Assembly: GCF_910577135.1 (NCBI RefSeq)
Contig: NZ_CAJTLL010000022.1
Coordinates: 1-28,057, forward strand
DNA from: an uncultured Helicobacter sp.
Lineage (GTDB): Bacteria; Campylobacterota; Campylobacteria; Campylobacterales; Helicobacteraceae
Direction of reading: 5' to 3'
DNA: 28,057 bases
Shown here piece by piece: positions 1 to 8,013 of this stretch. Positions within the stretch are counted from its first letter, which is position 1. Each line of letters starts with the position of its first letter. The notes beneath the pieces were generated by a model, which saw only the letters and a list, made by a program, of their open reading frames with translations, was not told where the DNA came from and searched no databases. The translations under genes and the position numbers were made by a program.

Positions 1-77
1 TTTCTTTGGGCTGGGGTTGTGTATTGGCATAATCAATTATACGTTGGATAATCATATCAAGGCTTAAAATTTCGCTT
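1..77 (-). pseudogene. inverted partial copy of the cheB 3' end
   Basis: Read on the minus strand, these bases are identical to positions 23605-23681 of the intact cheB gene (position p pairs with 23682-p, no mismatch by eye). The copy encodes CheB residues 194-218. Identity stops abruptly between 77 and 78, so the 5' part of cheB is absent here, and the copy runs off the left edge of the window. It is a fragment without a start codon. It could reflect an inversion with staggered breaks, a duplication, or an assembly error. Confidence 0.85.
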
Positions 78-200
78 TGCCCTTACGGGATTTGCCAAAG
101 GATAAGAGCTTCGCTCATATGCTACGCTGTATGCAAATGTGGTTGGCACTTCGTGTAAATGCGTTTCACGCTGCATAGGATTGTCATTTGTAGGAAGCTG
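78..200. repeat. hairpin-rich intergenic repeat, copy 1
   Basis: This non-coding stretch carries short perfect inverted repeats, several with a TTC spacer: arms GAGC/GCTC at 106-116, CAC/GTG at 147-155 and GCGT/ACGC at 161-171, plus CCC/GGG around TTAC at 80-89. The core near 138-158 resembles sequence at 8105-8126 and 23861-23878, which suggests a dispersed family. From 200 to about 345 I see no gene, only a weak hairpin (ccctct/agaggg near 300-320). Confidence 0.5.
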
Positions 201-349
201 TAGTTTTGCTTGTTTTATAGGATAAAGCGCCTTATAAAATATCTAAAGATTAGTCTAGTAAGCATTTATGGAAATTGTGATATTTCCCCTCCTCCTAATC
301 CCCTCTACTAAGGAAGAGGGAAGTGTGAGAAAGAGAATCTCTACAATAG

Positions 350-361
350 GAAATAATGTGA
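350..361 (+). promoter_or_regulatory. AGGA ribosome site and ATG followed at once by TGA
   Basis: AGGA at about 350-353 sits just upstream of ATG at 356-358, and the next codon is TGA at 359-361. From 362 this same frame stays open all the way into the downstream di-iron protein gene. No other ATG or GTG occurs in that frame before the TTG at 473. This looks like the ancestral start of the gene at 473-1708, now interrupted, or a site of sequence error. Confidence 0.4.
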
Positions 362-472
362 TATTATGCAAAATATAAATCTAAGTATATCCCTAGAATA
401 GGGCATTTTGAACAATATTTTAAATCTTTTTTAAGCGATTGTAATATATTATATTTACATCAGCTTTCAGGA

Positions 473-1708
473 TTGAAAGATAACAAGTCTTCTTATGGCT
501 TACAGAGCTTAATCAAAAGTCATTTTATGCACAAAACCTGTCTTTTTATGGGTAGTTTGCCTCCCCAAAGTCTCTTTTTTTTGCGTCTTGAGAATGCTTT
601 TTTGCTTTCCCAAAAAGATACATTCATAGAGATAGTAAGCGAATATGATAATTTAGAAAATGATTTATTGATGTGGTGTCGCTTTAAGGGGGAAGAATTT
701 TTACACAAGCAGATGCCACATAAGGATTCTAAAGAAAGATTTATCTATACCTTGCGTAAATGCTCACACACACGTTTTAGCACATATACAAATCCTCACA
801 TTGCGCCAGACAGACAGGGGCTTGCTCCTTATGGTGTGCAGGTAGAAAGTGCAAGTCCTGATTATCACTTTACCTATATATGTGATGAGGAGATTTTTAG
901 TCCGTATATAGAGCCTATTTACGAAGATGCGAAAAAGACACAATGGAATACCTCAAGTGATATAAAATGGCAGGAGATTCCTTTATTTTCCCCTGCATTG
1001 CAGTTTGCCATAGCACAAATTATGACATATCTCGTAGAAAATGAATTTTCTGCCCTCTATATCCCTAGTCGTTTTTTAAGCCAAATTTCCCCTTATTTCA
1101 CAGCTGTGCCGCTTTTACTCTCAAGTATTATAGGTGATGAAGCACGTCATATTGAATCTTTTATCAAACGTGCTAATGCCACAGGACTTGGTGTGCAGTA
1201 TTCTACACTCACCACACAACAAAGTCTATATAGCCTCTATAAAGAAAAAGATTATTTCAAATCAAGCTTTTTGCTCCATATTATGGGGGAAGGGACATTT
1301 ATTGATTTACTACGTTTTTTAGAAGAGAGCTTCAGGGCTTTGGGTGATGAGGCAAGTGCGCATTTATTGTATTTAGCAAGACGTGATGAATCTCGCCACG
1401 TTGCCTATGGTATGAGTAATATCAAGTATGCCATTGCTCAAAATCCTGCCAAAATTCAGGCTTTAAAAGAAGTTGTTTTTGCACGTAAACACTATTTAGA
1501 TACCCAAAGTAGTGAATCTTCGCTTCTTTTAGAATCTATGGCAATTTTGCGCGGTGGAGGAGAAGAGCATATCTTAAGAGGTTTTGAGGAGGTGTTAGAA
1601 CTCAAGAAAAAAATGGAAAAAAACCGCACAAATCGCTTAATAGAATGTGGCATTGATGAAGAGTTAGCCATAGATTTGAGTAAGGCACATACGCCTAATT
1701 TTATGTAA
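473..1708 (+). CDS. ferritin-like di-iron protein, possible oxygenase
   Basis: The 411-residue product is probably a cytoplasmic ferritin-superfamily di-iron protein. Its second half shows the four-helix ligand pattern: a Glu at 189 or 191, ExxH at 223-226, Glu273, and ExxH at 306-309. Spacings are near those of AurF-like N-oxygenases, but the extra His that AurF has four residues before its last ExxH is not seen. Residues 1-160 belong to no domain I recognise. The start is uncertain: the TTG at 473 has AGGA directly abutting it, and the frame is open upstream to 362, adding about 37 plausible residues, with an ATG-TGA at 356. The next gene follows after 9 bases, so the two are probably co-transcribed and may act on a common substrate. 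The substrate is unknown. The di-iron fold is a fairly safe call; the oxygenase role is inferred. Confidence 0.65.
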   Translation: MKDNKSSYGLQSLIKSHFMHKTCLFMGSLPPQSLFFLRLENAFLLSQKDTFIEIVSEYDNLENDLLMWCRFKGEEFLHKQMPHKDSKERFIYTLRKCSHTRFSTYTNPHIAPDRQGLAPYGVQVESASPDYHFTYICDEEIFSPYIEPIYEDAKKTQWNTSSDIKWQEIPLFSPALQFAIAQIMTYLVENEFSALYIPSRFLSQISPYFTAVPLLLSSIIGDEARHIESFIKRANATGLGVQYSTLTTQQSLYSLYKEKDYFKSSFLLHIMGEGTFIDLLRFLEESFRALGDEASAHLLYLARRDESRHVAYGMSNIKYAIAQNPAKIQALKEVVFARKHYLDTQSSESSLLLESMAILRGGGEEHILRGFEEVLELKKKMEKNRTNRLIECGIDEELAIDLSKAHTPNFM

Positions 1709-1717
1709 GGAGAGAAA

Positions 1718-2851
1718 ATGTTAAATTTAGAGAAATTAGAAGAAGTAACAGTAGAGTTTGGGAAAGCACATATCGCCCCATACACAGAATCTATTGATAA
1801 AGAAGCAAGATTCCCAAAAGAGGCTTATGACGCACTAAGAAATCAGGGCTATATGGGGCTGCTTGTGCCAAAAGAATATGGTGGGAGTGGTGGAAACTGC
1901 CAACATCATGCAAAAGTTTGCTTTCATTTAGCTCGATTTGATGCTTCTAGCGCACTTTGCTATATGATGCACAATACTGCCACAGCCTGTCTATCTCTCT
2001 TTGGGAGTGATAGACAAAAAAGTCAATTTCTACCTCAAATTGCCAAAGGTGAAGCTGCATTTGCTCTAGCATATAGTGAGAGTGGCTCGGGAACGCATTT
2101 TGGACTGCCCGATATTACAGAGCAAGAAGTGGATGAGTACAGAATCTTAAATGGCAGAAAGAGCTTTGTAACCTCAGCCCAACACGCAGACTATTATCTT
2201 ACCTATAGCAATTCGTGCAAAGTTTCAGGGGGCAAAAATAATTGGATTGTCCCTAATAATAGTGATGGATTGCTACACGAAGAGGGTGTGTGGAATGGGC
2301 TTGGTATGCGAGGAAACTTCTCTAAACCTGTGCAATACAATAATGTAAAGCTCAATACCCAAACATCTTTGCTTGGCAAAGATGGAGAGGGTGAGGCACA
2401 GGCTGGGATTGTGGCAATGTATTTTGTCGTAGGGCTTGGAGCAGTATATAGTGGGGTAGGACGAGCTGCGTATGAGTGTGCGATTCATCACGTCAAAACA
2501 CGAAAATATACTGATGGCTCAAGCCTAGCAGACAAAGAATTAGTGAGAAATCACATTGCTAATCTTTATACAAAAACCCAAAGCCAAATCGCCCTTGTAA
2601 ATGAGGCAGCAAGAGCTTTTGATAATAAAGAAGCTGATGCAGTATCCAAGATATTTGCTTGTAGAATCAACGCTACCACTCTAGTTATGGAGATTACAGA
2701 GCTTGCTATGCGCCTTGGTGGAGGAAAAGCATATTCCAAACAGCTACCATTAGAGCGATACTCACGTGACGCTCTAGCCTCTCAAGTAATGGCACCAAGC
2801 CTTGATATTTTGCAAGTATGGCTTGCAGATGCACTTTTACCAAAGGAATAG
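1718..2851 (+). CDS. acyl-CoA dehydrogenase-like flavoprotein
   Basis: The 377-residue product has the acyl-CoA dehydrogenase layout: an N-terminal helical domain, a middle beta domain (about 115-225) with the flavin-contact stretch AYSESGSGTHFG, and a C-terminal helical domain with the RLGGGKAY and RYSRDA motifs. Where classical family members carry the catalytic Glu in a YEGT-type motif, this protein has VMAPSLDIL with no Glu. It may therefore be a flavin-dependent monooxygenase or another oxidoreductase rather than a beta-oxidation enzyme. AAGGAG lies 6 bases before ATG 1718. The gene sits between the di-iron protein and a PhnD-like protein, with gaps of 9 and 2 bases. No thiolase, hydratase or CoA ligase is nearby, which argues against fatty-acid breakdown. 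Confidence 0.75.
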   Translation: MLNLEKLEEVTVEFGKAHIAPYTESIDKEARFPKEAYDALRNQGYMGLLVPKEYGGSGGNCQHHAKVCFHLARFDASSALCYMMHNTATACLSLFGSDRQKSQFLPQIAKGEAAFALAYSESGSGTHFGLPDITEQEVDEYRILNGRKSFVTSAQHADYYLTYSNSCKVSGGKNNWIVPNNSDGLLHEEGVWNGLGMRGNFSKPVQYNNVKLNTQTSLLGKDGEGEAQAGIVAMYFVVGLGAVYSGVGRAAYECAIHHVKTRKYTDGSSLADKELVRNHIANLYTKTQSQIALVNEAARAFDNKEADAVSKIFACRINATTLVMEITELAMRLGGGKAYSKQLPLERYSRDALASQVMAPSLDILQVWLADALLPKE

Positions 2852-2853
2852 AT

Positions 2854-3714
2854 ATGAAACATATTGTAGTAGGGGCAGTCGCATACGCCCCACAGGTACT
2901 GCCTATTTGGGATGTTATTAGAGACTATGCAAATACATATTTTAAAAACACACGACTTGATTATGTGCTTTTTAGTAATTATGAAAGGCAAGTGCAATGG
3001 CTTATTGGTGGTAAGATAGATATTGCGTGGAATACTAATGTAGCCTATATCCGCACGATGTTTGCTACACAAAATAAAGCTCAAGCCATCTTAATGCGCG
3101 ATACAGATATAGGCTTTAAAAGTGTCTTTGTGAGCAAAAAAGGTAATGTAAAGAATATAGAGGACTTAAGGGGTAAAAAATTTGGCTTGGGGAGCTTGGA
3201 TTCTGCACAAGCTGCTATTATGCCCCTCTACTATCTTAAAGGGCATAAAATCCAAGAGTGTGATACGAGCCTCATTCACTCTATACATACAACAAATGGA
3301 GCTATCAATATATTTCGTTTCAATAGCGACTTAGGCAAACACGGCGATACCGGCAGAAGTGAATTTGACGTATTGGATAAAGTTAAGGCAGGAGAGCTTG
3401 ATGCAGGAGCCATTGGCTCGACAACGTGGGCTAGAATTATGCAAGAGGGGAGCTATCCACAAATAGAAAGTTTTTATGCAAGTCCTGATTATTGCCATTG
3501 CAACTTCACCTGCCTTGCGAACTTTGACGAAACACTCAAAAAAGATTTTATAGAGATGATGTGCTCACAAAATAATCTAAAAAATGACCCCAAAATAGCT
3601 CAAATGATGGCTTTAGAAGGGCTCAATCAATGGGTGCTATGCGATGAAACTGCCTTGAAGGGATATGAAGAAATACATCAAGCTATGTATGAGCAAAATC
3701 TTATACACCTATGA
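2854..3714 (+). CDS. PhnD-type substrate-binding-like protein, no signal peptide
   Basis: The 286-residue protein has the type II periplasmic-binding fold of the PhnD/SsuA/transferrin-like family. The opening strand is followed by GGKIDIAWNTNVAYIRT (the family's 'GxvDia..gp.ay' region), a VFVSKKGNVKNIEDLRGKKFGLGS segment split over residues 92-115, and an AGELDAGAIGSTTW motif. An in-frame ATG at 2818 lies inside the previous gene. The ATG at 2854 is preferred because AAAGGA stands 8 bases upstream and the family's first strand starts there. There is no signal peptide or lipobox, and no permease or ATPase gene follows, so transport is doubtful. It may bind a small ligand in the cytoplasm for its two redox neighbours. 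The fold is well supported; ligand and role are unknown. Confidence 0.7.
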   Translation: MKHIVVGAVAYAPQVLPIWDVIRDYANTYFKNTRLDYVLFSNYERQVQWLIGGKIDIAWNTNVAYIRTMFATQNKAQAILMRDTDIGFKSVFVSKKGNVKNIEDLRGKKFGLGSLDSAQAAIMPLYYLKGHKIQECDTSLIHSIHTTNGAINIFRFNSDLGKHGDTGRSEFDVLDKVKAGELDAGAIGSTTWARIMQEGSYPQIESFYASPDYCHCNFTCLANFDETLKKDFIEMMCSQNNLKNDPKIAQMMALEGLNQWVLCDETALKGYEEIHQAMYEQNLIHL

Positions 3715-3952
3715 TAATAAAATATTTTAAGACAATATAGCATTTTGAATCTTTGCCTATAGTCTAAGTCTGCTATACAAGCACAAAGGAGCAAGTCTAC
3801 CCAAACGTCTCTAATCCACGTTCGTAGTATGAGCTTTATAGGCTAGATTCTATGCTGCTAGCACTCTTCTTAAATTCATCTGCCAATGTGTTAATCTTCA
3901 CTTACAAAACAAATTACAAGACAAGCCCAAAAATCTCAACCTGCATTTTTTG

Positions 3953-5141
3953 CTAGAATTTCCACATAAACCCCGCATCAAAATATGCCCCCGAATATTG
4001 TGTCTCGCTCCACTGAAGAAGGGCTCCTGGATATAAAAGGACTCCTTTTTGATAAAGTTTATGAAACATCAAGCCAAACTTCACAAATGGATAATATTGA
4101 GCTTTCTTTTGCCATTTATTGAAATTATCATCATACCCTTCTTTTGTAGCATAAGATGAATACACATCAAACATTATGTCAGCACCAGCATACACAACAT
4201 TAAGAAATTTTATTAAGGCTTCTGCACCTAATTGCTAAACTCTGTGCCCTCAAAATCTGCTCATCACGTCGTATATTCTTTAAGGTACTTCATGGGAAAA
4301 ATGGTTGATTTGAGCTTTTTGTATCTTCACTTATAGTATTTGCATAAGCATAAAGCGCATTAAGATTCAAAGATAAATGCTCAAATTCAAACATTGCACC
4401 CATATTCATACGCATAAGATAATTGATATTAAACTTATTTGTAGAACTCTCCTTGCAATTTTTTGCCTCTCTCCTCCTTCCTTATAAAAGAGATATCCTA
4501 TTAATAAGCACCTCTCTCCCCTACCCTCACAACAAAATATGCATCAAGAGTTGATTTTGCTAAATTGCTTTGTGGTGCAGCACTAGGCTTTATGGAAGTT
4601 ATAACATCACTTGATTGTTTTATATATTTCTCTTTGCAAACCTTACTTATTATCACACTTTCATTCCAAAATTGCTCGTGCGTAACAAGATTAATCAAAG
4701 CAAACCAAATTTTATAGGTTACCTCCTTGCCGCTATACTCAGTTATTTTTCTTCTACTGTGATTTGACTTTTCAAGTGGCGATTTACTGAACGTATCGTG
4801 CCTTCTTCTATGGTTGTATGCCGATCAAACTCTTTATCATCTCTTGCTTTTCTCACTTGCCTTGAATACCGCAATCCATTATCATTGGTATCCTCTGCAA
4901 AAAGTCGAACAATGCTCATTTTTGCTCCAATTTTGTTTTTTCTTTTTTGAAGTCTATTTATAAGCCTCTCAAGCATAAAATCTGTATCAATTTTTATTCT
5001 CTTACTTTTTTAATCTCGCTTATGCCTAAGGCTATCGTTGCTTTTTTTGTAGATAGTCTTGGTGATTTTGCATAAAGGATATCTAATAACTCATCAAAAA
5101 CCCTAAATAGTGCTTGTATAGAGTTTTTCTTCTTCTACCAT
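3953..5141 (-). pseudogene. decayed outer-membrane protein gene
   Basis: Minus-strand coding pieces follow one another in shifting frames. They run from ATG 5141 through segments at about 5125-4990, 4990-4743, 4745-4501 and 4455-4290 to the last piece, which reads from about 4222 to the stop at 3953. At least four frameshifts or stops break it, for example near 4990, 4745, 4500 and 4225. The last 80 residues alternate like beta-strands and end in GAYFDAGFMWKF, a terminal Phe typical of outer-membrane barrels. The piece near 4440-4290 is also strand-like. The 5' third is Lys/Arg-rich and not barrel-like, so two adjacent dead genes are possible. The family is not recognised. The 238 bases between 3715 and 3952 show no gene. 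Confidence 0.6.
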
Positions 5142-5551
5142 AATTTAATTGACATTACTTACATTGCACCCACTTAATCTCAAAAAAGATTACAAAAAAA
5201 TCCAAATTTGCCCTAGCCTTAGCCTATCTGCTTTTAACATTACAAGTACCCCTTTTATGGTTCCAATAAAACACTCTATAGTGTTGCGTAAAAATAGCTT
5301 ATAACAATAATTCTTATCACATCAAAGCTTATGTTATATGAAAGTATCTCTTAATATTTCTATACTCCAAAATATAAAATGTTTAAAACAAAATATTTGC
5401 AAGATAATTTAAGAATAAAATGAAGCTAAGGTGAAAGCCTTATTTTTAGAGAAAACTTCGCTAATACTTGTTTTAACCCATTTAAAACGTAGATTCTCTT
5501 TACAGATTTAAACTAGCCTCATCGCCCGTATGCTATGCAGAGTAATATTAT
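5142..5551. other. intergenic region with one short hairpin
   Basis: I see no gene in these 410 AT-rich bases between the Hof porin and the decayed gene downstream. The only clear structure is the hairpin at 5270-5285, with arms AACACT and AGTGTT around CTAT. No T-run of terminator type adjoins it. The stretch could hold more remnants of the decayed region. Confidence 0.4.
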
Positions 5552-6868
5552 TTAAAATGTATGGCGGATATAGAAAAAGAGATGACTTCTATCATCAATG
5601 CGCTTATGAGTAAGCTTAAAAACATCGGTATAATATCCAGCAAGTGGATTATATCCAGCTTTTGTCGTATCGCTAAACCATTCTAGCTTGCCACCCACAC
5701 TTACATCTTCACGCACTTGGTACTTTAAATGCAAAGCTACACTCTGCTCCGCACTTCTTGTGCTATTTGTAGCCCTAGCAATAAACTGCCAATCAAACTT
5801 AGCATAATTTGCGCCCAAAAATCCAAAGCCTGTAATAGCATTCTTGCTTATTATATCAGCAAGTGCTGGTCCAATATCCCACGCGCTCGCTGTCCATATA
5901 TCAAGCATTAGCGGGCTGCCCCAACTCCCAATTAAAGCACTTGCATTGCCAAAATTTTGATAATATCCTGCCCCAAAATGAAAATTATCTAACTCAAACT
6001 TTTGCTCAAAGATTAAAGTAGCACTATGATGTTCAATACCTACCCATTGTCCTCCCCGCACACTCTTATCGCTTCCCCATTGTCCATCTGCAGCTATGGG
6101 GAAAAGAGTGCGCACCTTACTTACAGAACGAAAACCTTGTGCTTCAAAATTTGGATTACTATCAAATGTAAGGCTTACACCCGGCGCAGTTACCACACCG
6201 GGAATATAATATGAGAATCCACTCACGCTAAACCCAGCAAAACTTAAATCAAGTCCTGCTGCATAGGTATTCCGTGTCGCGCCATTACTATAAGTGCCAC
6301 TCACACGATAAAAATCATTAAACCATTGATCATAGGCAAAACCGCGGCGATTTGATAAAAATCCCCATATTTTTATATGCTTAAACTGAATGTATCCTTC
6401 CGCTCCTTGCGTATATCCACTATACCACTCACCTACCTTACCACCCTCATATCGTCCAGCTTTCAAATAAACACTATCGGCATATTTATATTCCAAAAAA
6501 GCATTATGAACGATATAATTTTGTATTCTCTCCTTATCCCAAGAAAGCCCAAAATATCCCTGCTGTACTGGCGAAGCATTGCCCACACCACTATTTAGCC
6601 CCGCTGTGGAATCAAAGACTAATCCACCTATGGCACCACCTAGCCCTGCTTTAAACCCAGCTCCCAAATCTGCCTCTAAATTAAGTTGAGAGAAAAGTGT
6701 CGTAAAGCTCTCCGTAGGGGCTACACCAGTTGCCTGATTGAGTTTTTGATTATTAAAGCCCCATTTGGTGAAAGTCTCTGCTGAACCATTGACTTGCACT
6801 TCAAAAGCATTGACCTGTATCAATAAACAACCCCAAACTAACACACCTATACATACTATCTTTTTCAT
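5552..6868 (-). CDS. Hof-family outer-membrane protein
   Basis: The 438-residue precursor has a signal peptide (MKK, hydrophobic core to about 18, likely cleavage after VNA at 21). A mature protein of alternating beta-strands follows, ending in FFYIRHTF with the terminal Phe needed for barrel insertion. The opening FEVQVNGSAETFTKWGFNNQ, the LKAGRYEGG segment and the SAWDIGPALADI segment fit the Helicobacter Hof family (HP_OMP_2 type), thought to be OprD-like porins. GGAGG stands 8 bases before the ATG. Downstream on this strand lies only decayed sequence. A 15-bp palindrome at 6914-6928 sits upstream and could be regulatory. The transported substrate cannot be told from sequence. Confidence 0.75.
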   Translation of the reverse strand: MKKIVCIGVLVWGCLLIQVNAFEVQVNGSAETFTKWGFNNQKLNQATGVAPTESFTTLFSQLNLEADLGAGFKAGLGGAIGGLVFDSTAGLNSGVGNASPVQQGYFGLSWDKERIQNYIVHNAFLEYKYADSVYLKAGRYEGGKVGEWYSGYTQGAEGYIQFKHIKIWGFLSNRRGFAYDQWFNDFYRVSGTYSNGATRNTYAAGLDLSFAGFSVSGFSYYIPGVVTAPGVSLTFDSNPNFEAQGFRSVSKVRTLFPIAADGQWGSDKSVRGGQWVGIEHHSATLIFEQKFELDNFHFGAGYYQNFGNASALIGSWGSPLMLDIWTASAWDIGPALADIISKNAITGFGFLGANYAKFDWQFIARATNSTRSAEQSVALHLKYQVREDVSVGGKLEWFSDTTKAGYNPLAGYYTDVFKLTHKRIDDRSHLFFYIRHTF

Positions 6869-6913
6869 TATCTTGCCTCCATTGACAAATGAAATATTTG
6901 ACGGATTTTTGAA

Positions 6914-6928
6914 AATACAATATGTATT
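6914..6928. promoter_or_regulatory. palindrome upstream of Hof porin gene
   Basis: AATACA and TGTATT form a perfect 6-bp inverted repeat with a 3-base spacer, 46 bases upstream of the porin ATG and 41 bases past the end of pyrB. A dimeric repressor could bind here, but such palindromes also occur by chance in AT-rich DNA. Confidence 0.25.
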
Positions 6929-6968
6929 CTAACACTTTACACTTAATAAAGACTTAATTTAAAATACC

Positions 6969-7862
6969 CTAAGCAGAGATACAAAACTCGAGCACCGCCA
7001 TACGCACACACACACCATTCGTTACCTGCTCTAAAACCTTACAACGCGGATCTTTAAGCACCTCATCATCAATATCAATATTACGATGCACAGGTCCGGG
7101 GTGCAGGACTATCACATCTCTATCGCTTAGAATCTCCGGTGTCAAGCAGTATTGTCCTGCATAATCTTTGAGCGAGCCATAAATCTGCTTATCGTGACGT
7201 TCAGTCTGCGTGCGCAAACTCATAAACACATCGACTTCATTTGCTACTTCGCGCAAATGCGTAGCCGTGCGTAATGTAGTAGGCGGGAGAAAATGCGGTG
7301 GGGTAACCAAAATTACCTCAAGCCCAAAGCGACTAAGCAGCTCAATATTACTATTTGCCACACGTGAGTTTTTGATATCCCCGATAATGGCGATTTTTTT
7401 GCCCTTAAGATTGTTTAAATCATTACCAAAATGCTCTTTAAGCGTAAGCAAATCAAGCAAAGCCTGTGTTGGGTGTGCGTGTGCGCCATCACCACCATTA
7501 ATGATAGGACAGCTCACTTGAGACTTGAGATAATACCCAGCTCCTGCATTTTTATGACGGATAATAATTGCACTAGGATTCATTGCATTAAGATTAGCAG
7601 CAGTATCAGACATACTCTCTCCCTTTGTAGTTGAGCTTCTACTCACATCAAGTCTTACAACATCAGCACTTAAGCGTTTAGCGGCGATTTCAAAACTAGA
7701 AAGTGTGCGGGTGGAGTTTTCAAAAAAAATAGTAATAATAGTCTTATTTTTGAGATTCTCTCTATGGCGCATATCTTTGTAAATTTGGGCTTGAGAAAGG
7801 ATAGATTCTATTTGTGCTATGCTAAGGTCGCTTGTGCGGAGGAGATGTTTAGGGGAGTGCAT
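6969..7862 (-). CDS. pyrB: aspartate carbamoyltransferase, catalytic subunit
   Basis: It catalyses carbamoyl phosphate plus aspartate to carbamoyl-aspartate, the committed step of pyrimidine synthesis, in the cytoplasm. The carbamoyl-phosphate loop STRT is at 50-53, the mobile-loop Lys in STTKGES is at 80, HPTQ is at 130-133, and HPGPVHR is at 254-260. All are the family's key residues, and the 297-residue length is close to normal. AAAGGA precedes the ATG by 6 bases. A TGC-TACAAT extended -10 lies about 30 bases upstream. The gene reads toward the porin gene on the same strand, with 100 bases between. No pyrI regulatory subunit is adjacent. Confidence 0.95.
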   Translation of the reverse strand: MHSPKHLLRTSDLSIAQIESILSQAQIYKDMRHRENLKNKTIITIFFENSTRTLSSFEIAAKRLSADVVRLDVSRSSTTKGESMSDTAANLNAMNPSAIIIRHKNAGAGYYLKSQVSCPIINGGDGAHAHPTQALLDLLTLKEHFGNDLNNLKGKKIAIIGDIKNSRVANSNIELLSRFGLEVILVTPPHFLPPTTLRTATHLREVANEVDVFMSLRTQTERHDKQIYGSLKDYAGQYCLTPEILSDRDVIVLHPGPVHRNIDIDDEVLKDPRCKVLEQVTNGVCVRMAVLEFCISA

Positions 7863-7889
7863 AAAAATCCTTTGTGCTAAAATCTAAGA

Positions 7890-7895
7890 ATTGTA
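7890..7895 (-). promoter_or_regulatory. -10 promoter element of pyrB
   Basis: On the minus strand TTTGCTACAAT is an extended -10 (TGn plus TACAAT), placed about 28 bases before the ATG. The same TTTGCTACAAT string occurs before ilvE, and CTTGCTATAAT before the lipoprotein gene, in keeping with the extended -10 of epsilonproteobacterial housekeeping promoters. Confidence 0.5.
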
Positions 7896-8013
7896 GCAAA
7901 CTTTATACTAGAATCTTATTAGAATTTTATGTCCTATACTATAGAATCTAGCCTATGAGAATCGCTTGACAAATAAAGCGTAGCTTTAGTTATAAGTGTA
8001 TCCTTTTGTCCTC

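Noticed and set aside
366..401. ATG at 366 as start of the di-iron gene
   Set aside because: It is in another frame and meets TAG at 399-401 after 11 codons; it could be the start only if a frameshift lies between.
1492..1785. Antisense open frames over the di-iron gene and similar ones across ftsK, htrA and the ABC-F genes
   Set aside because: They are shadows of genes with clear family motifs on the other strand and have no ribosome sites or recognisable domains.
2818..2853. Longer start (ATG 2818) for the PhnD-like protein
   Set aside because: It lies inside the acyl-CoA-dehydrogenase-like gene without a ribosome site and adds a Cys-rich non-family stretch; ATG 2854 has AAAGGA upstream.
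3840..3905. Minus-strand frame reading VKINTLADEFKKSASS, possibly a tail of a chemoreceptor or other gene
   Set aside because: Only about 21 codons, no upstream coding continuation and no recognisable family.
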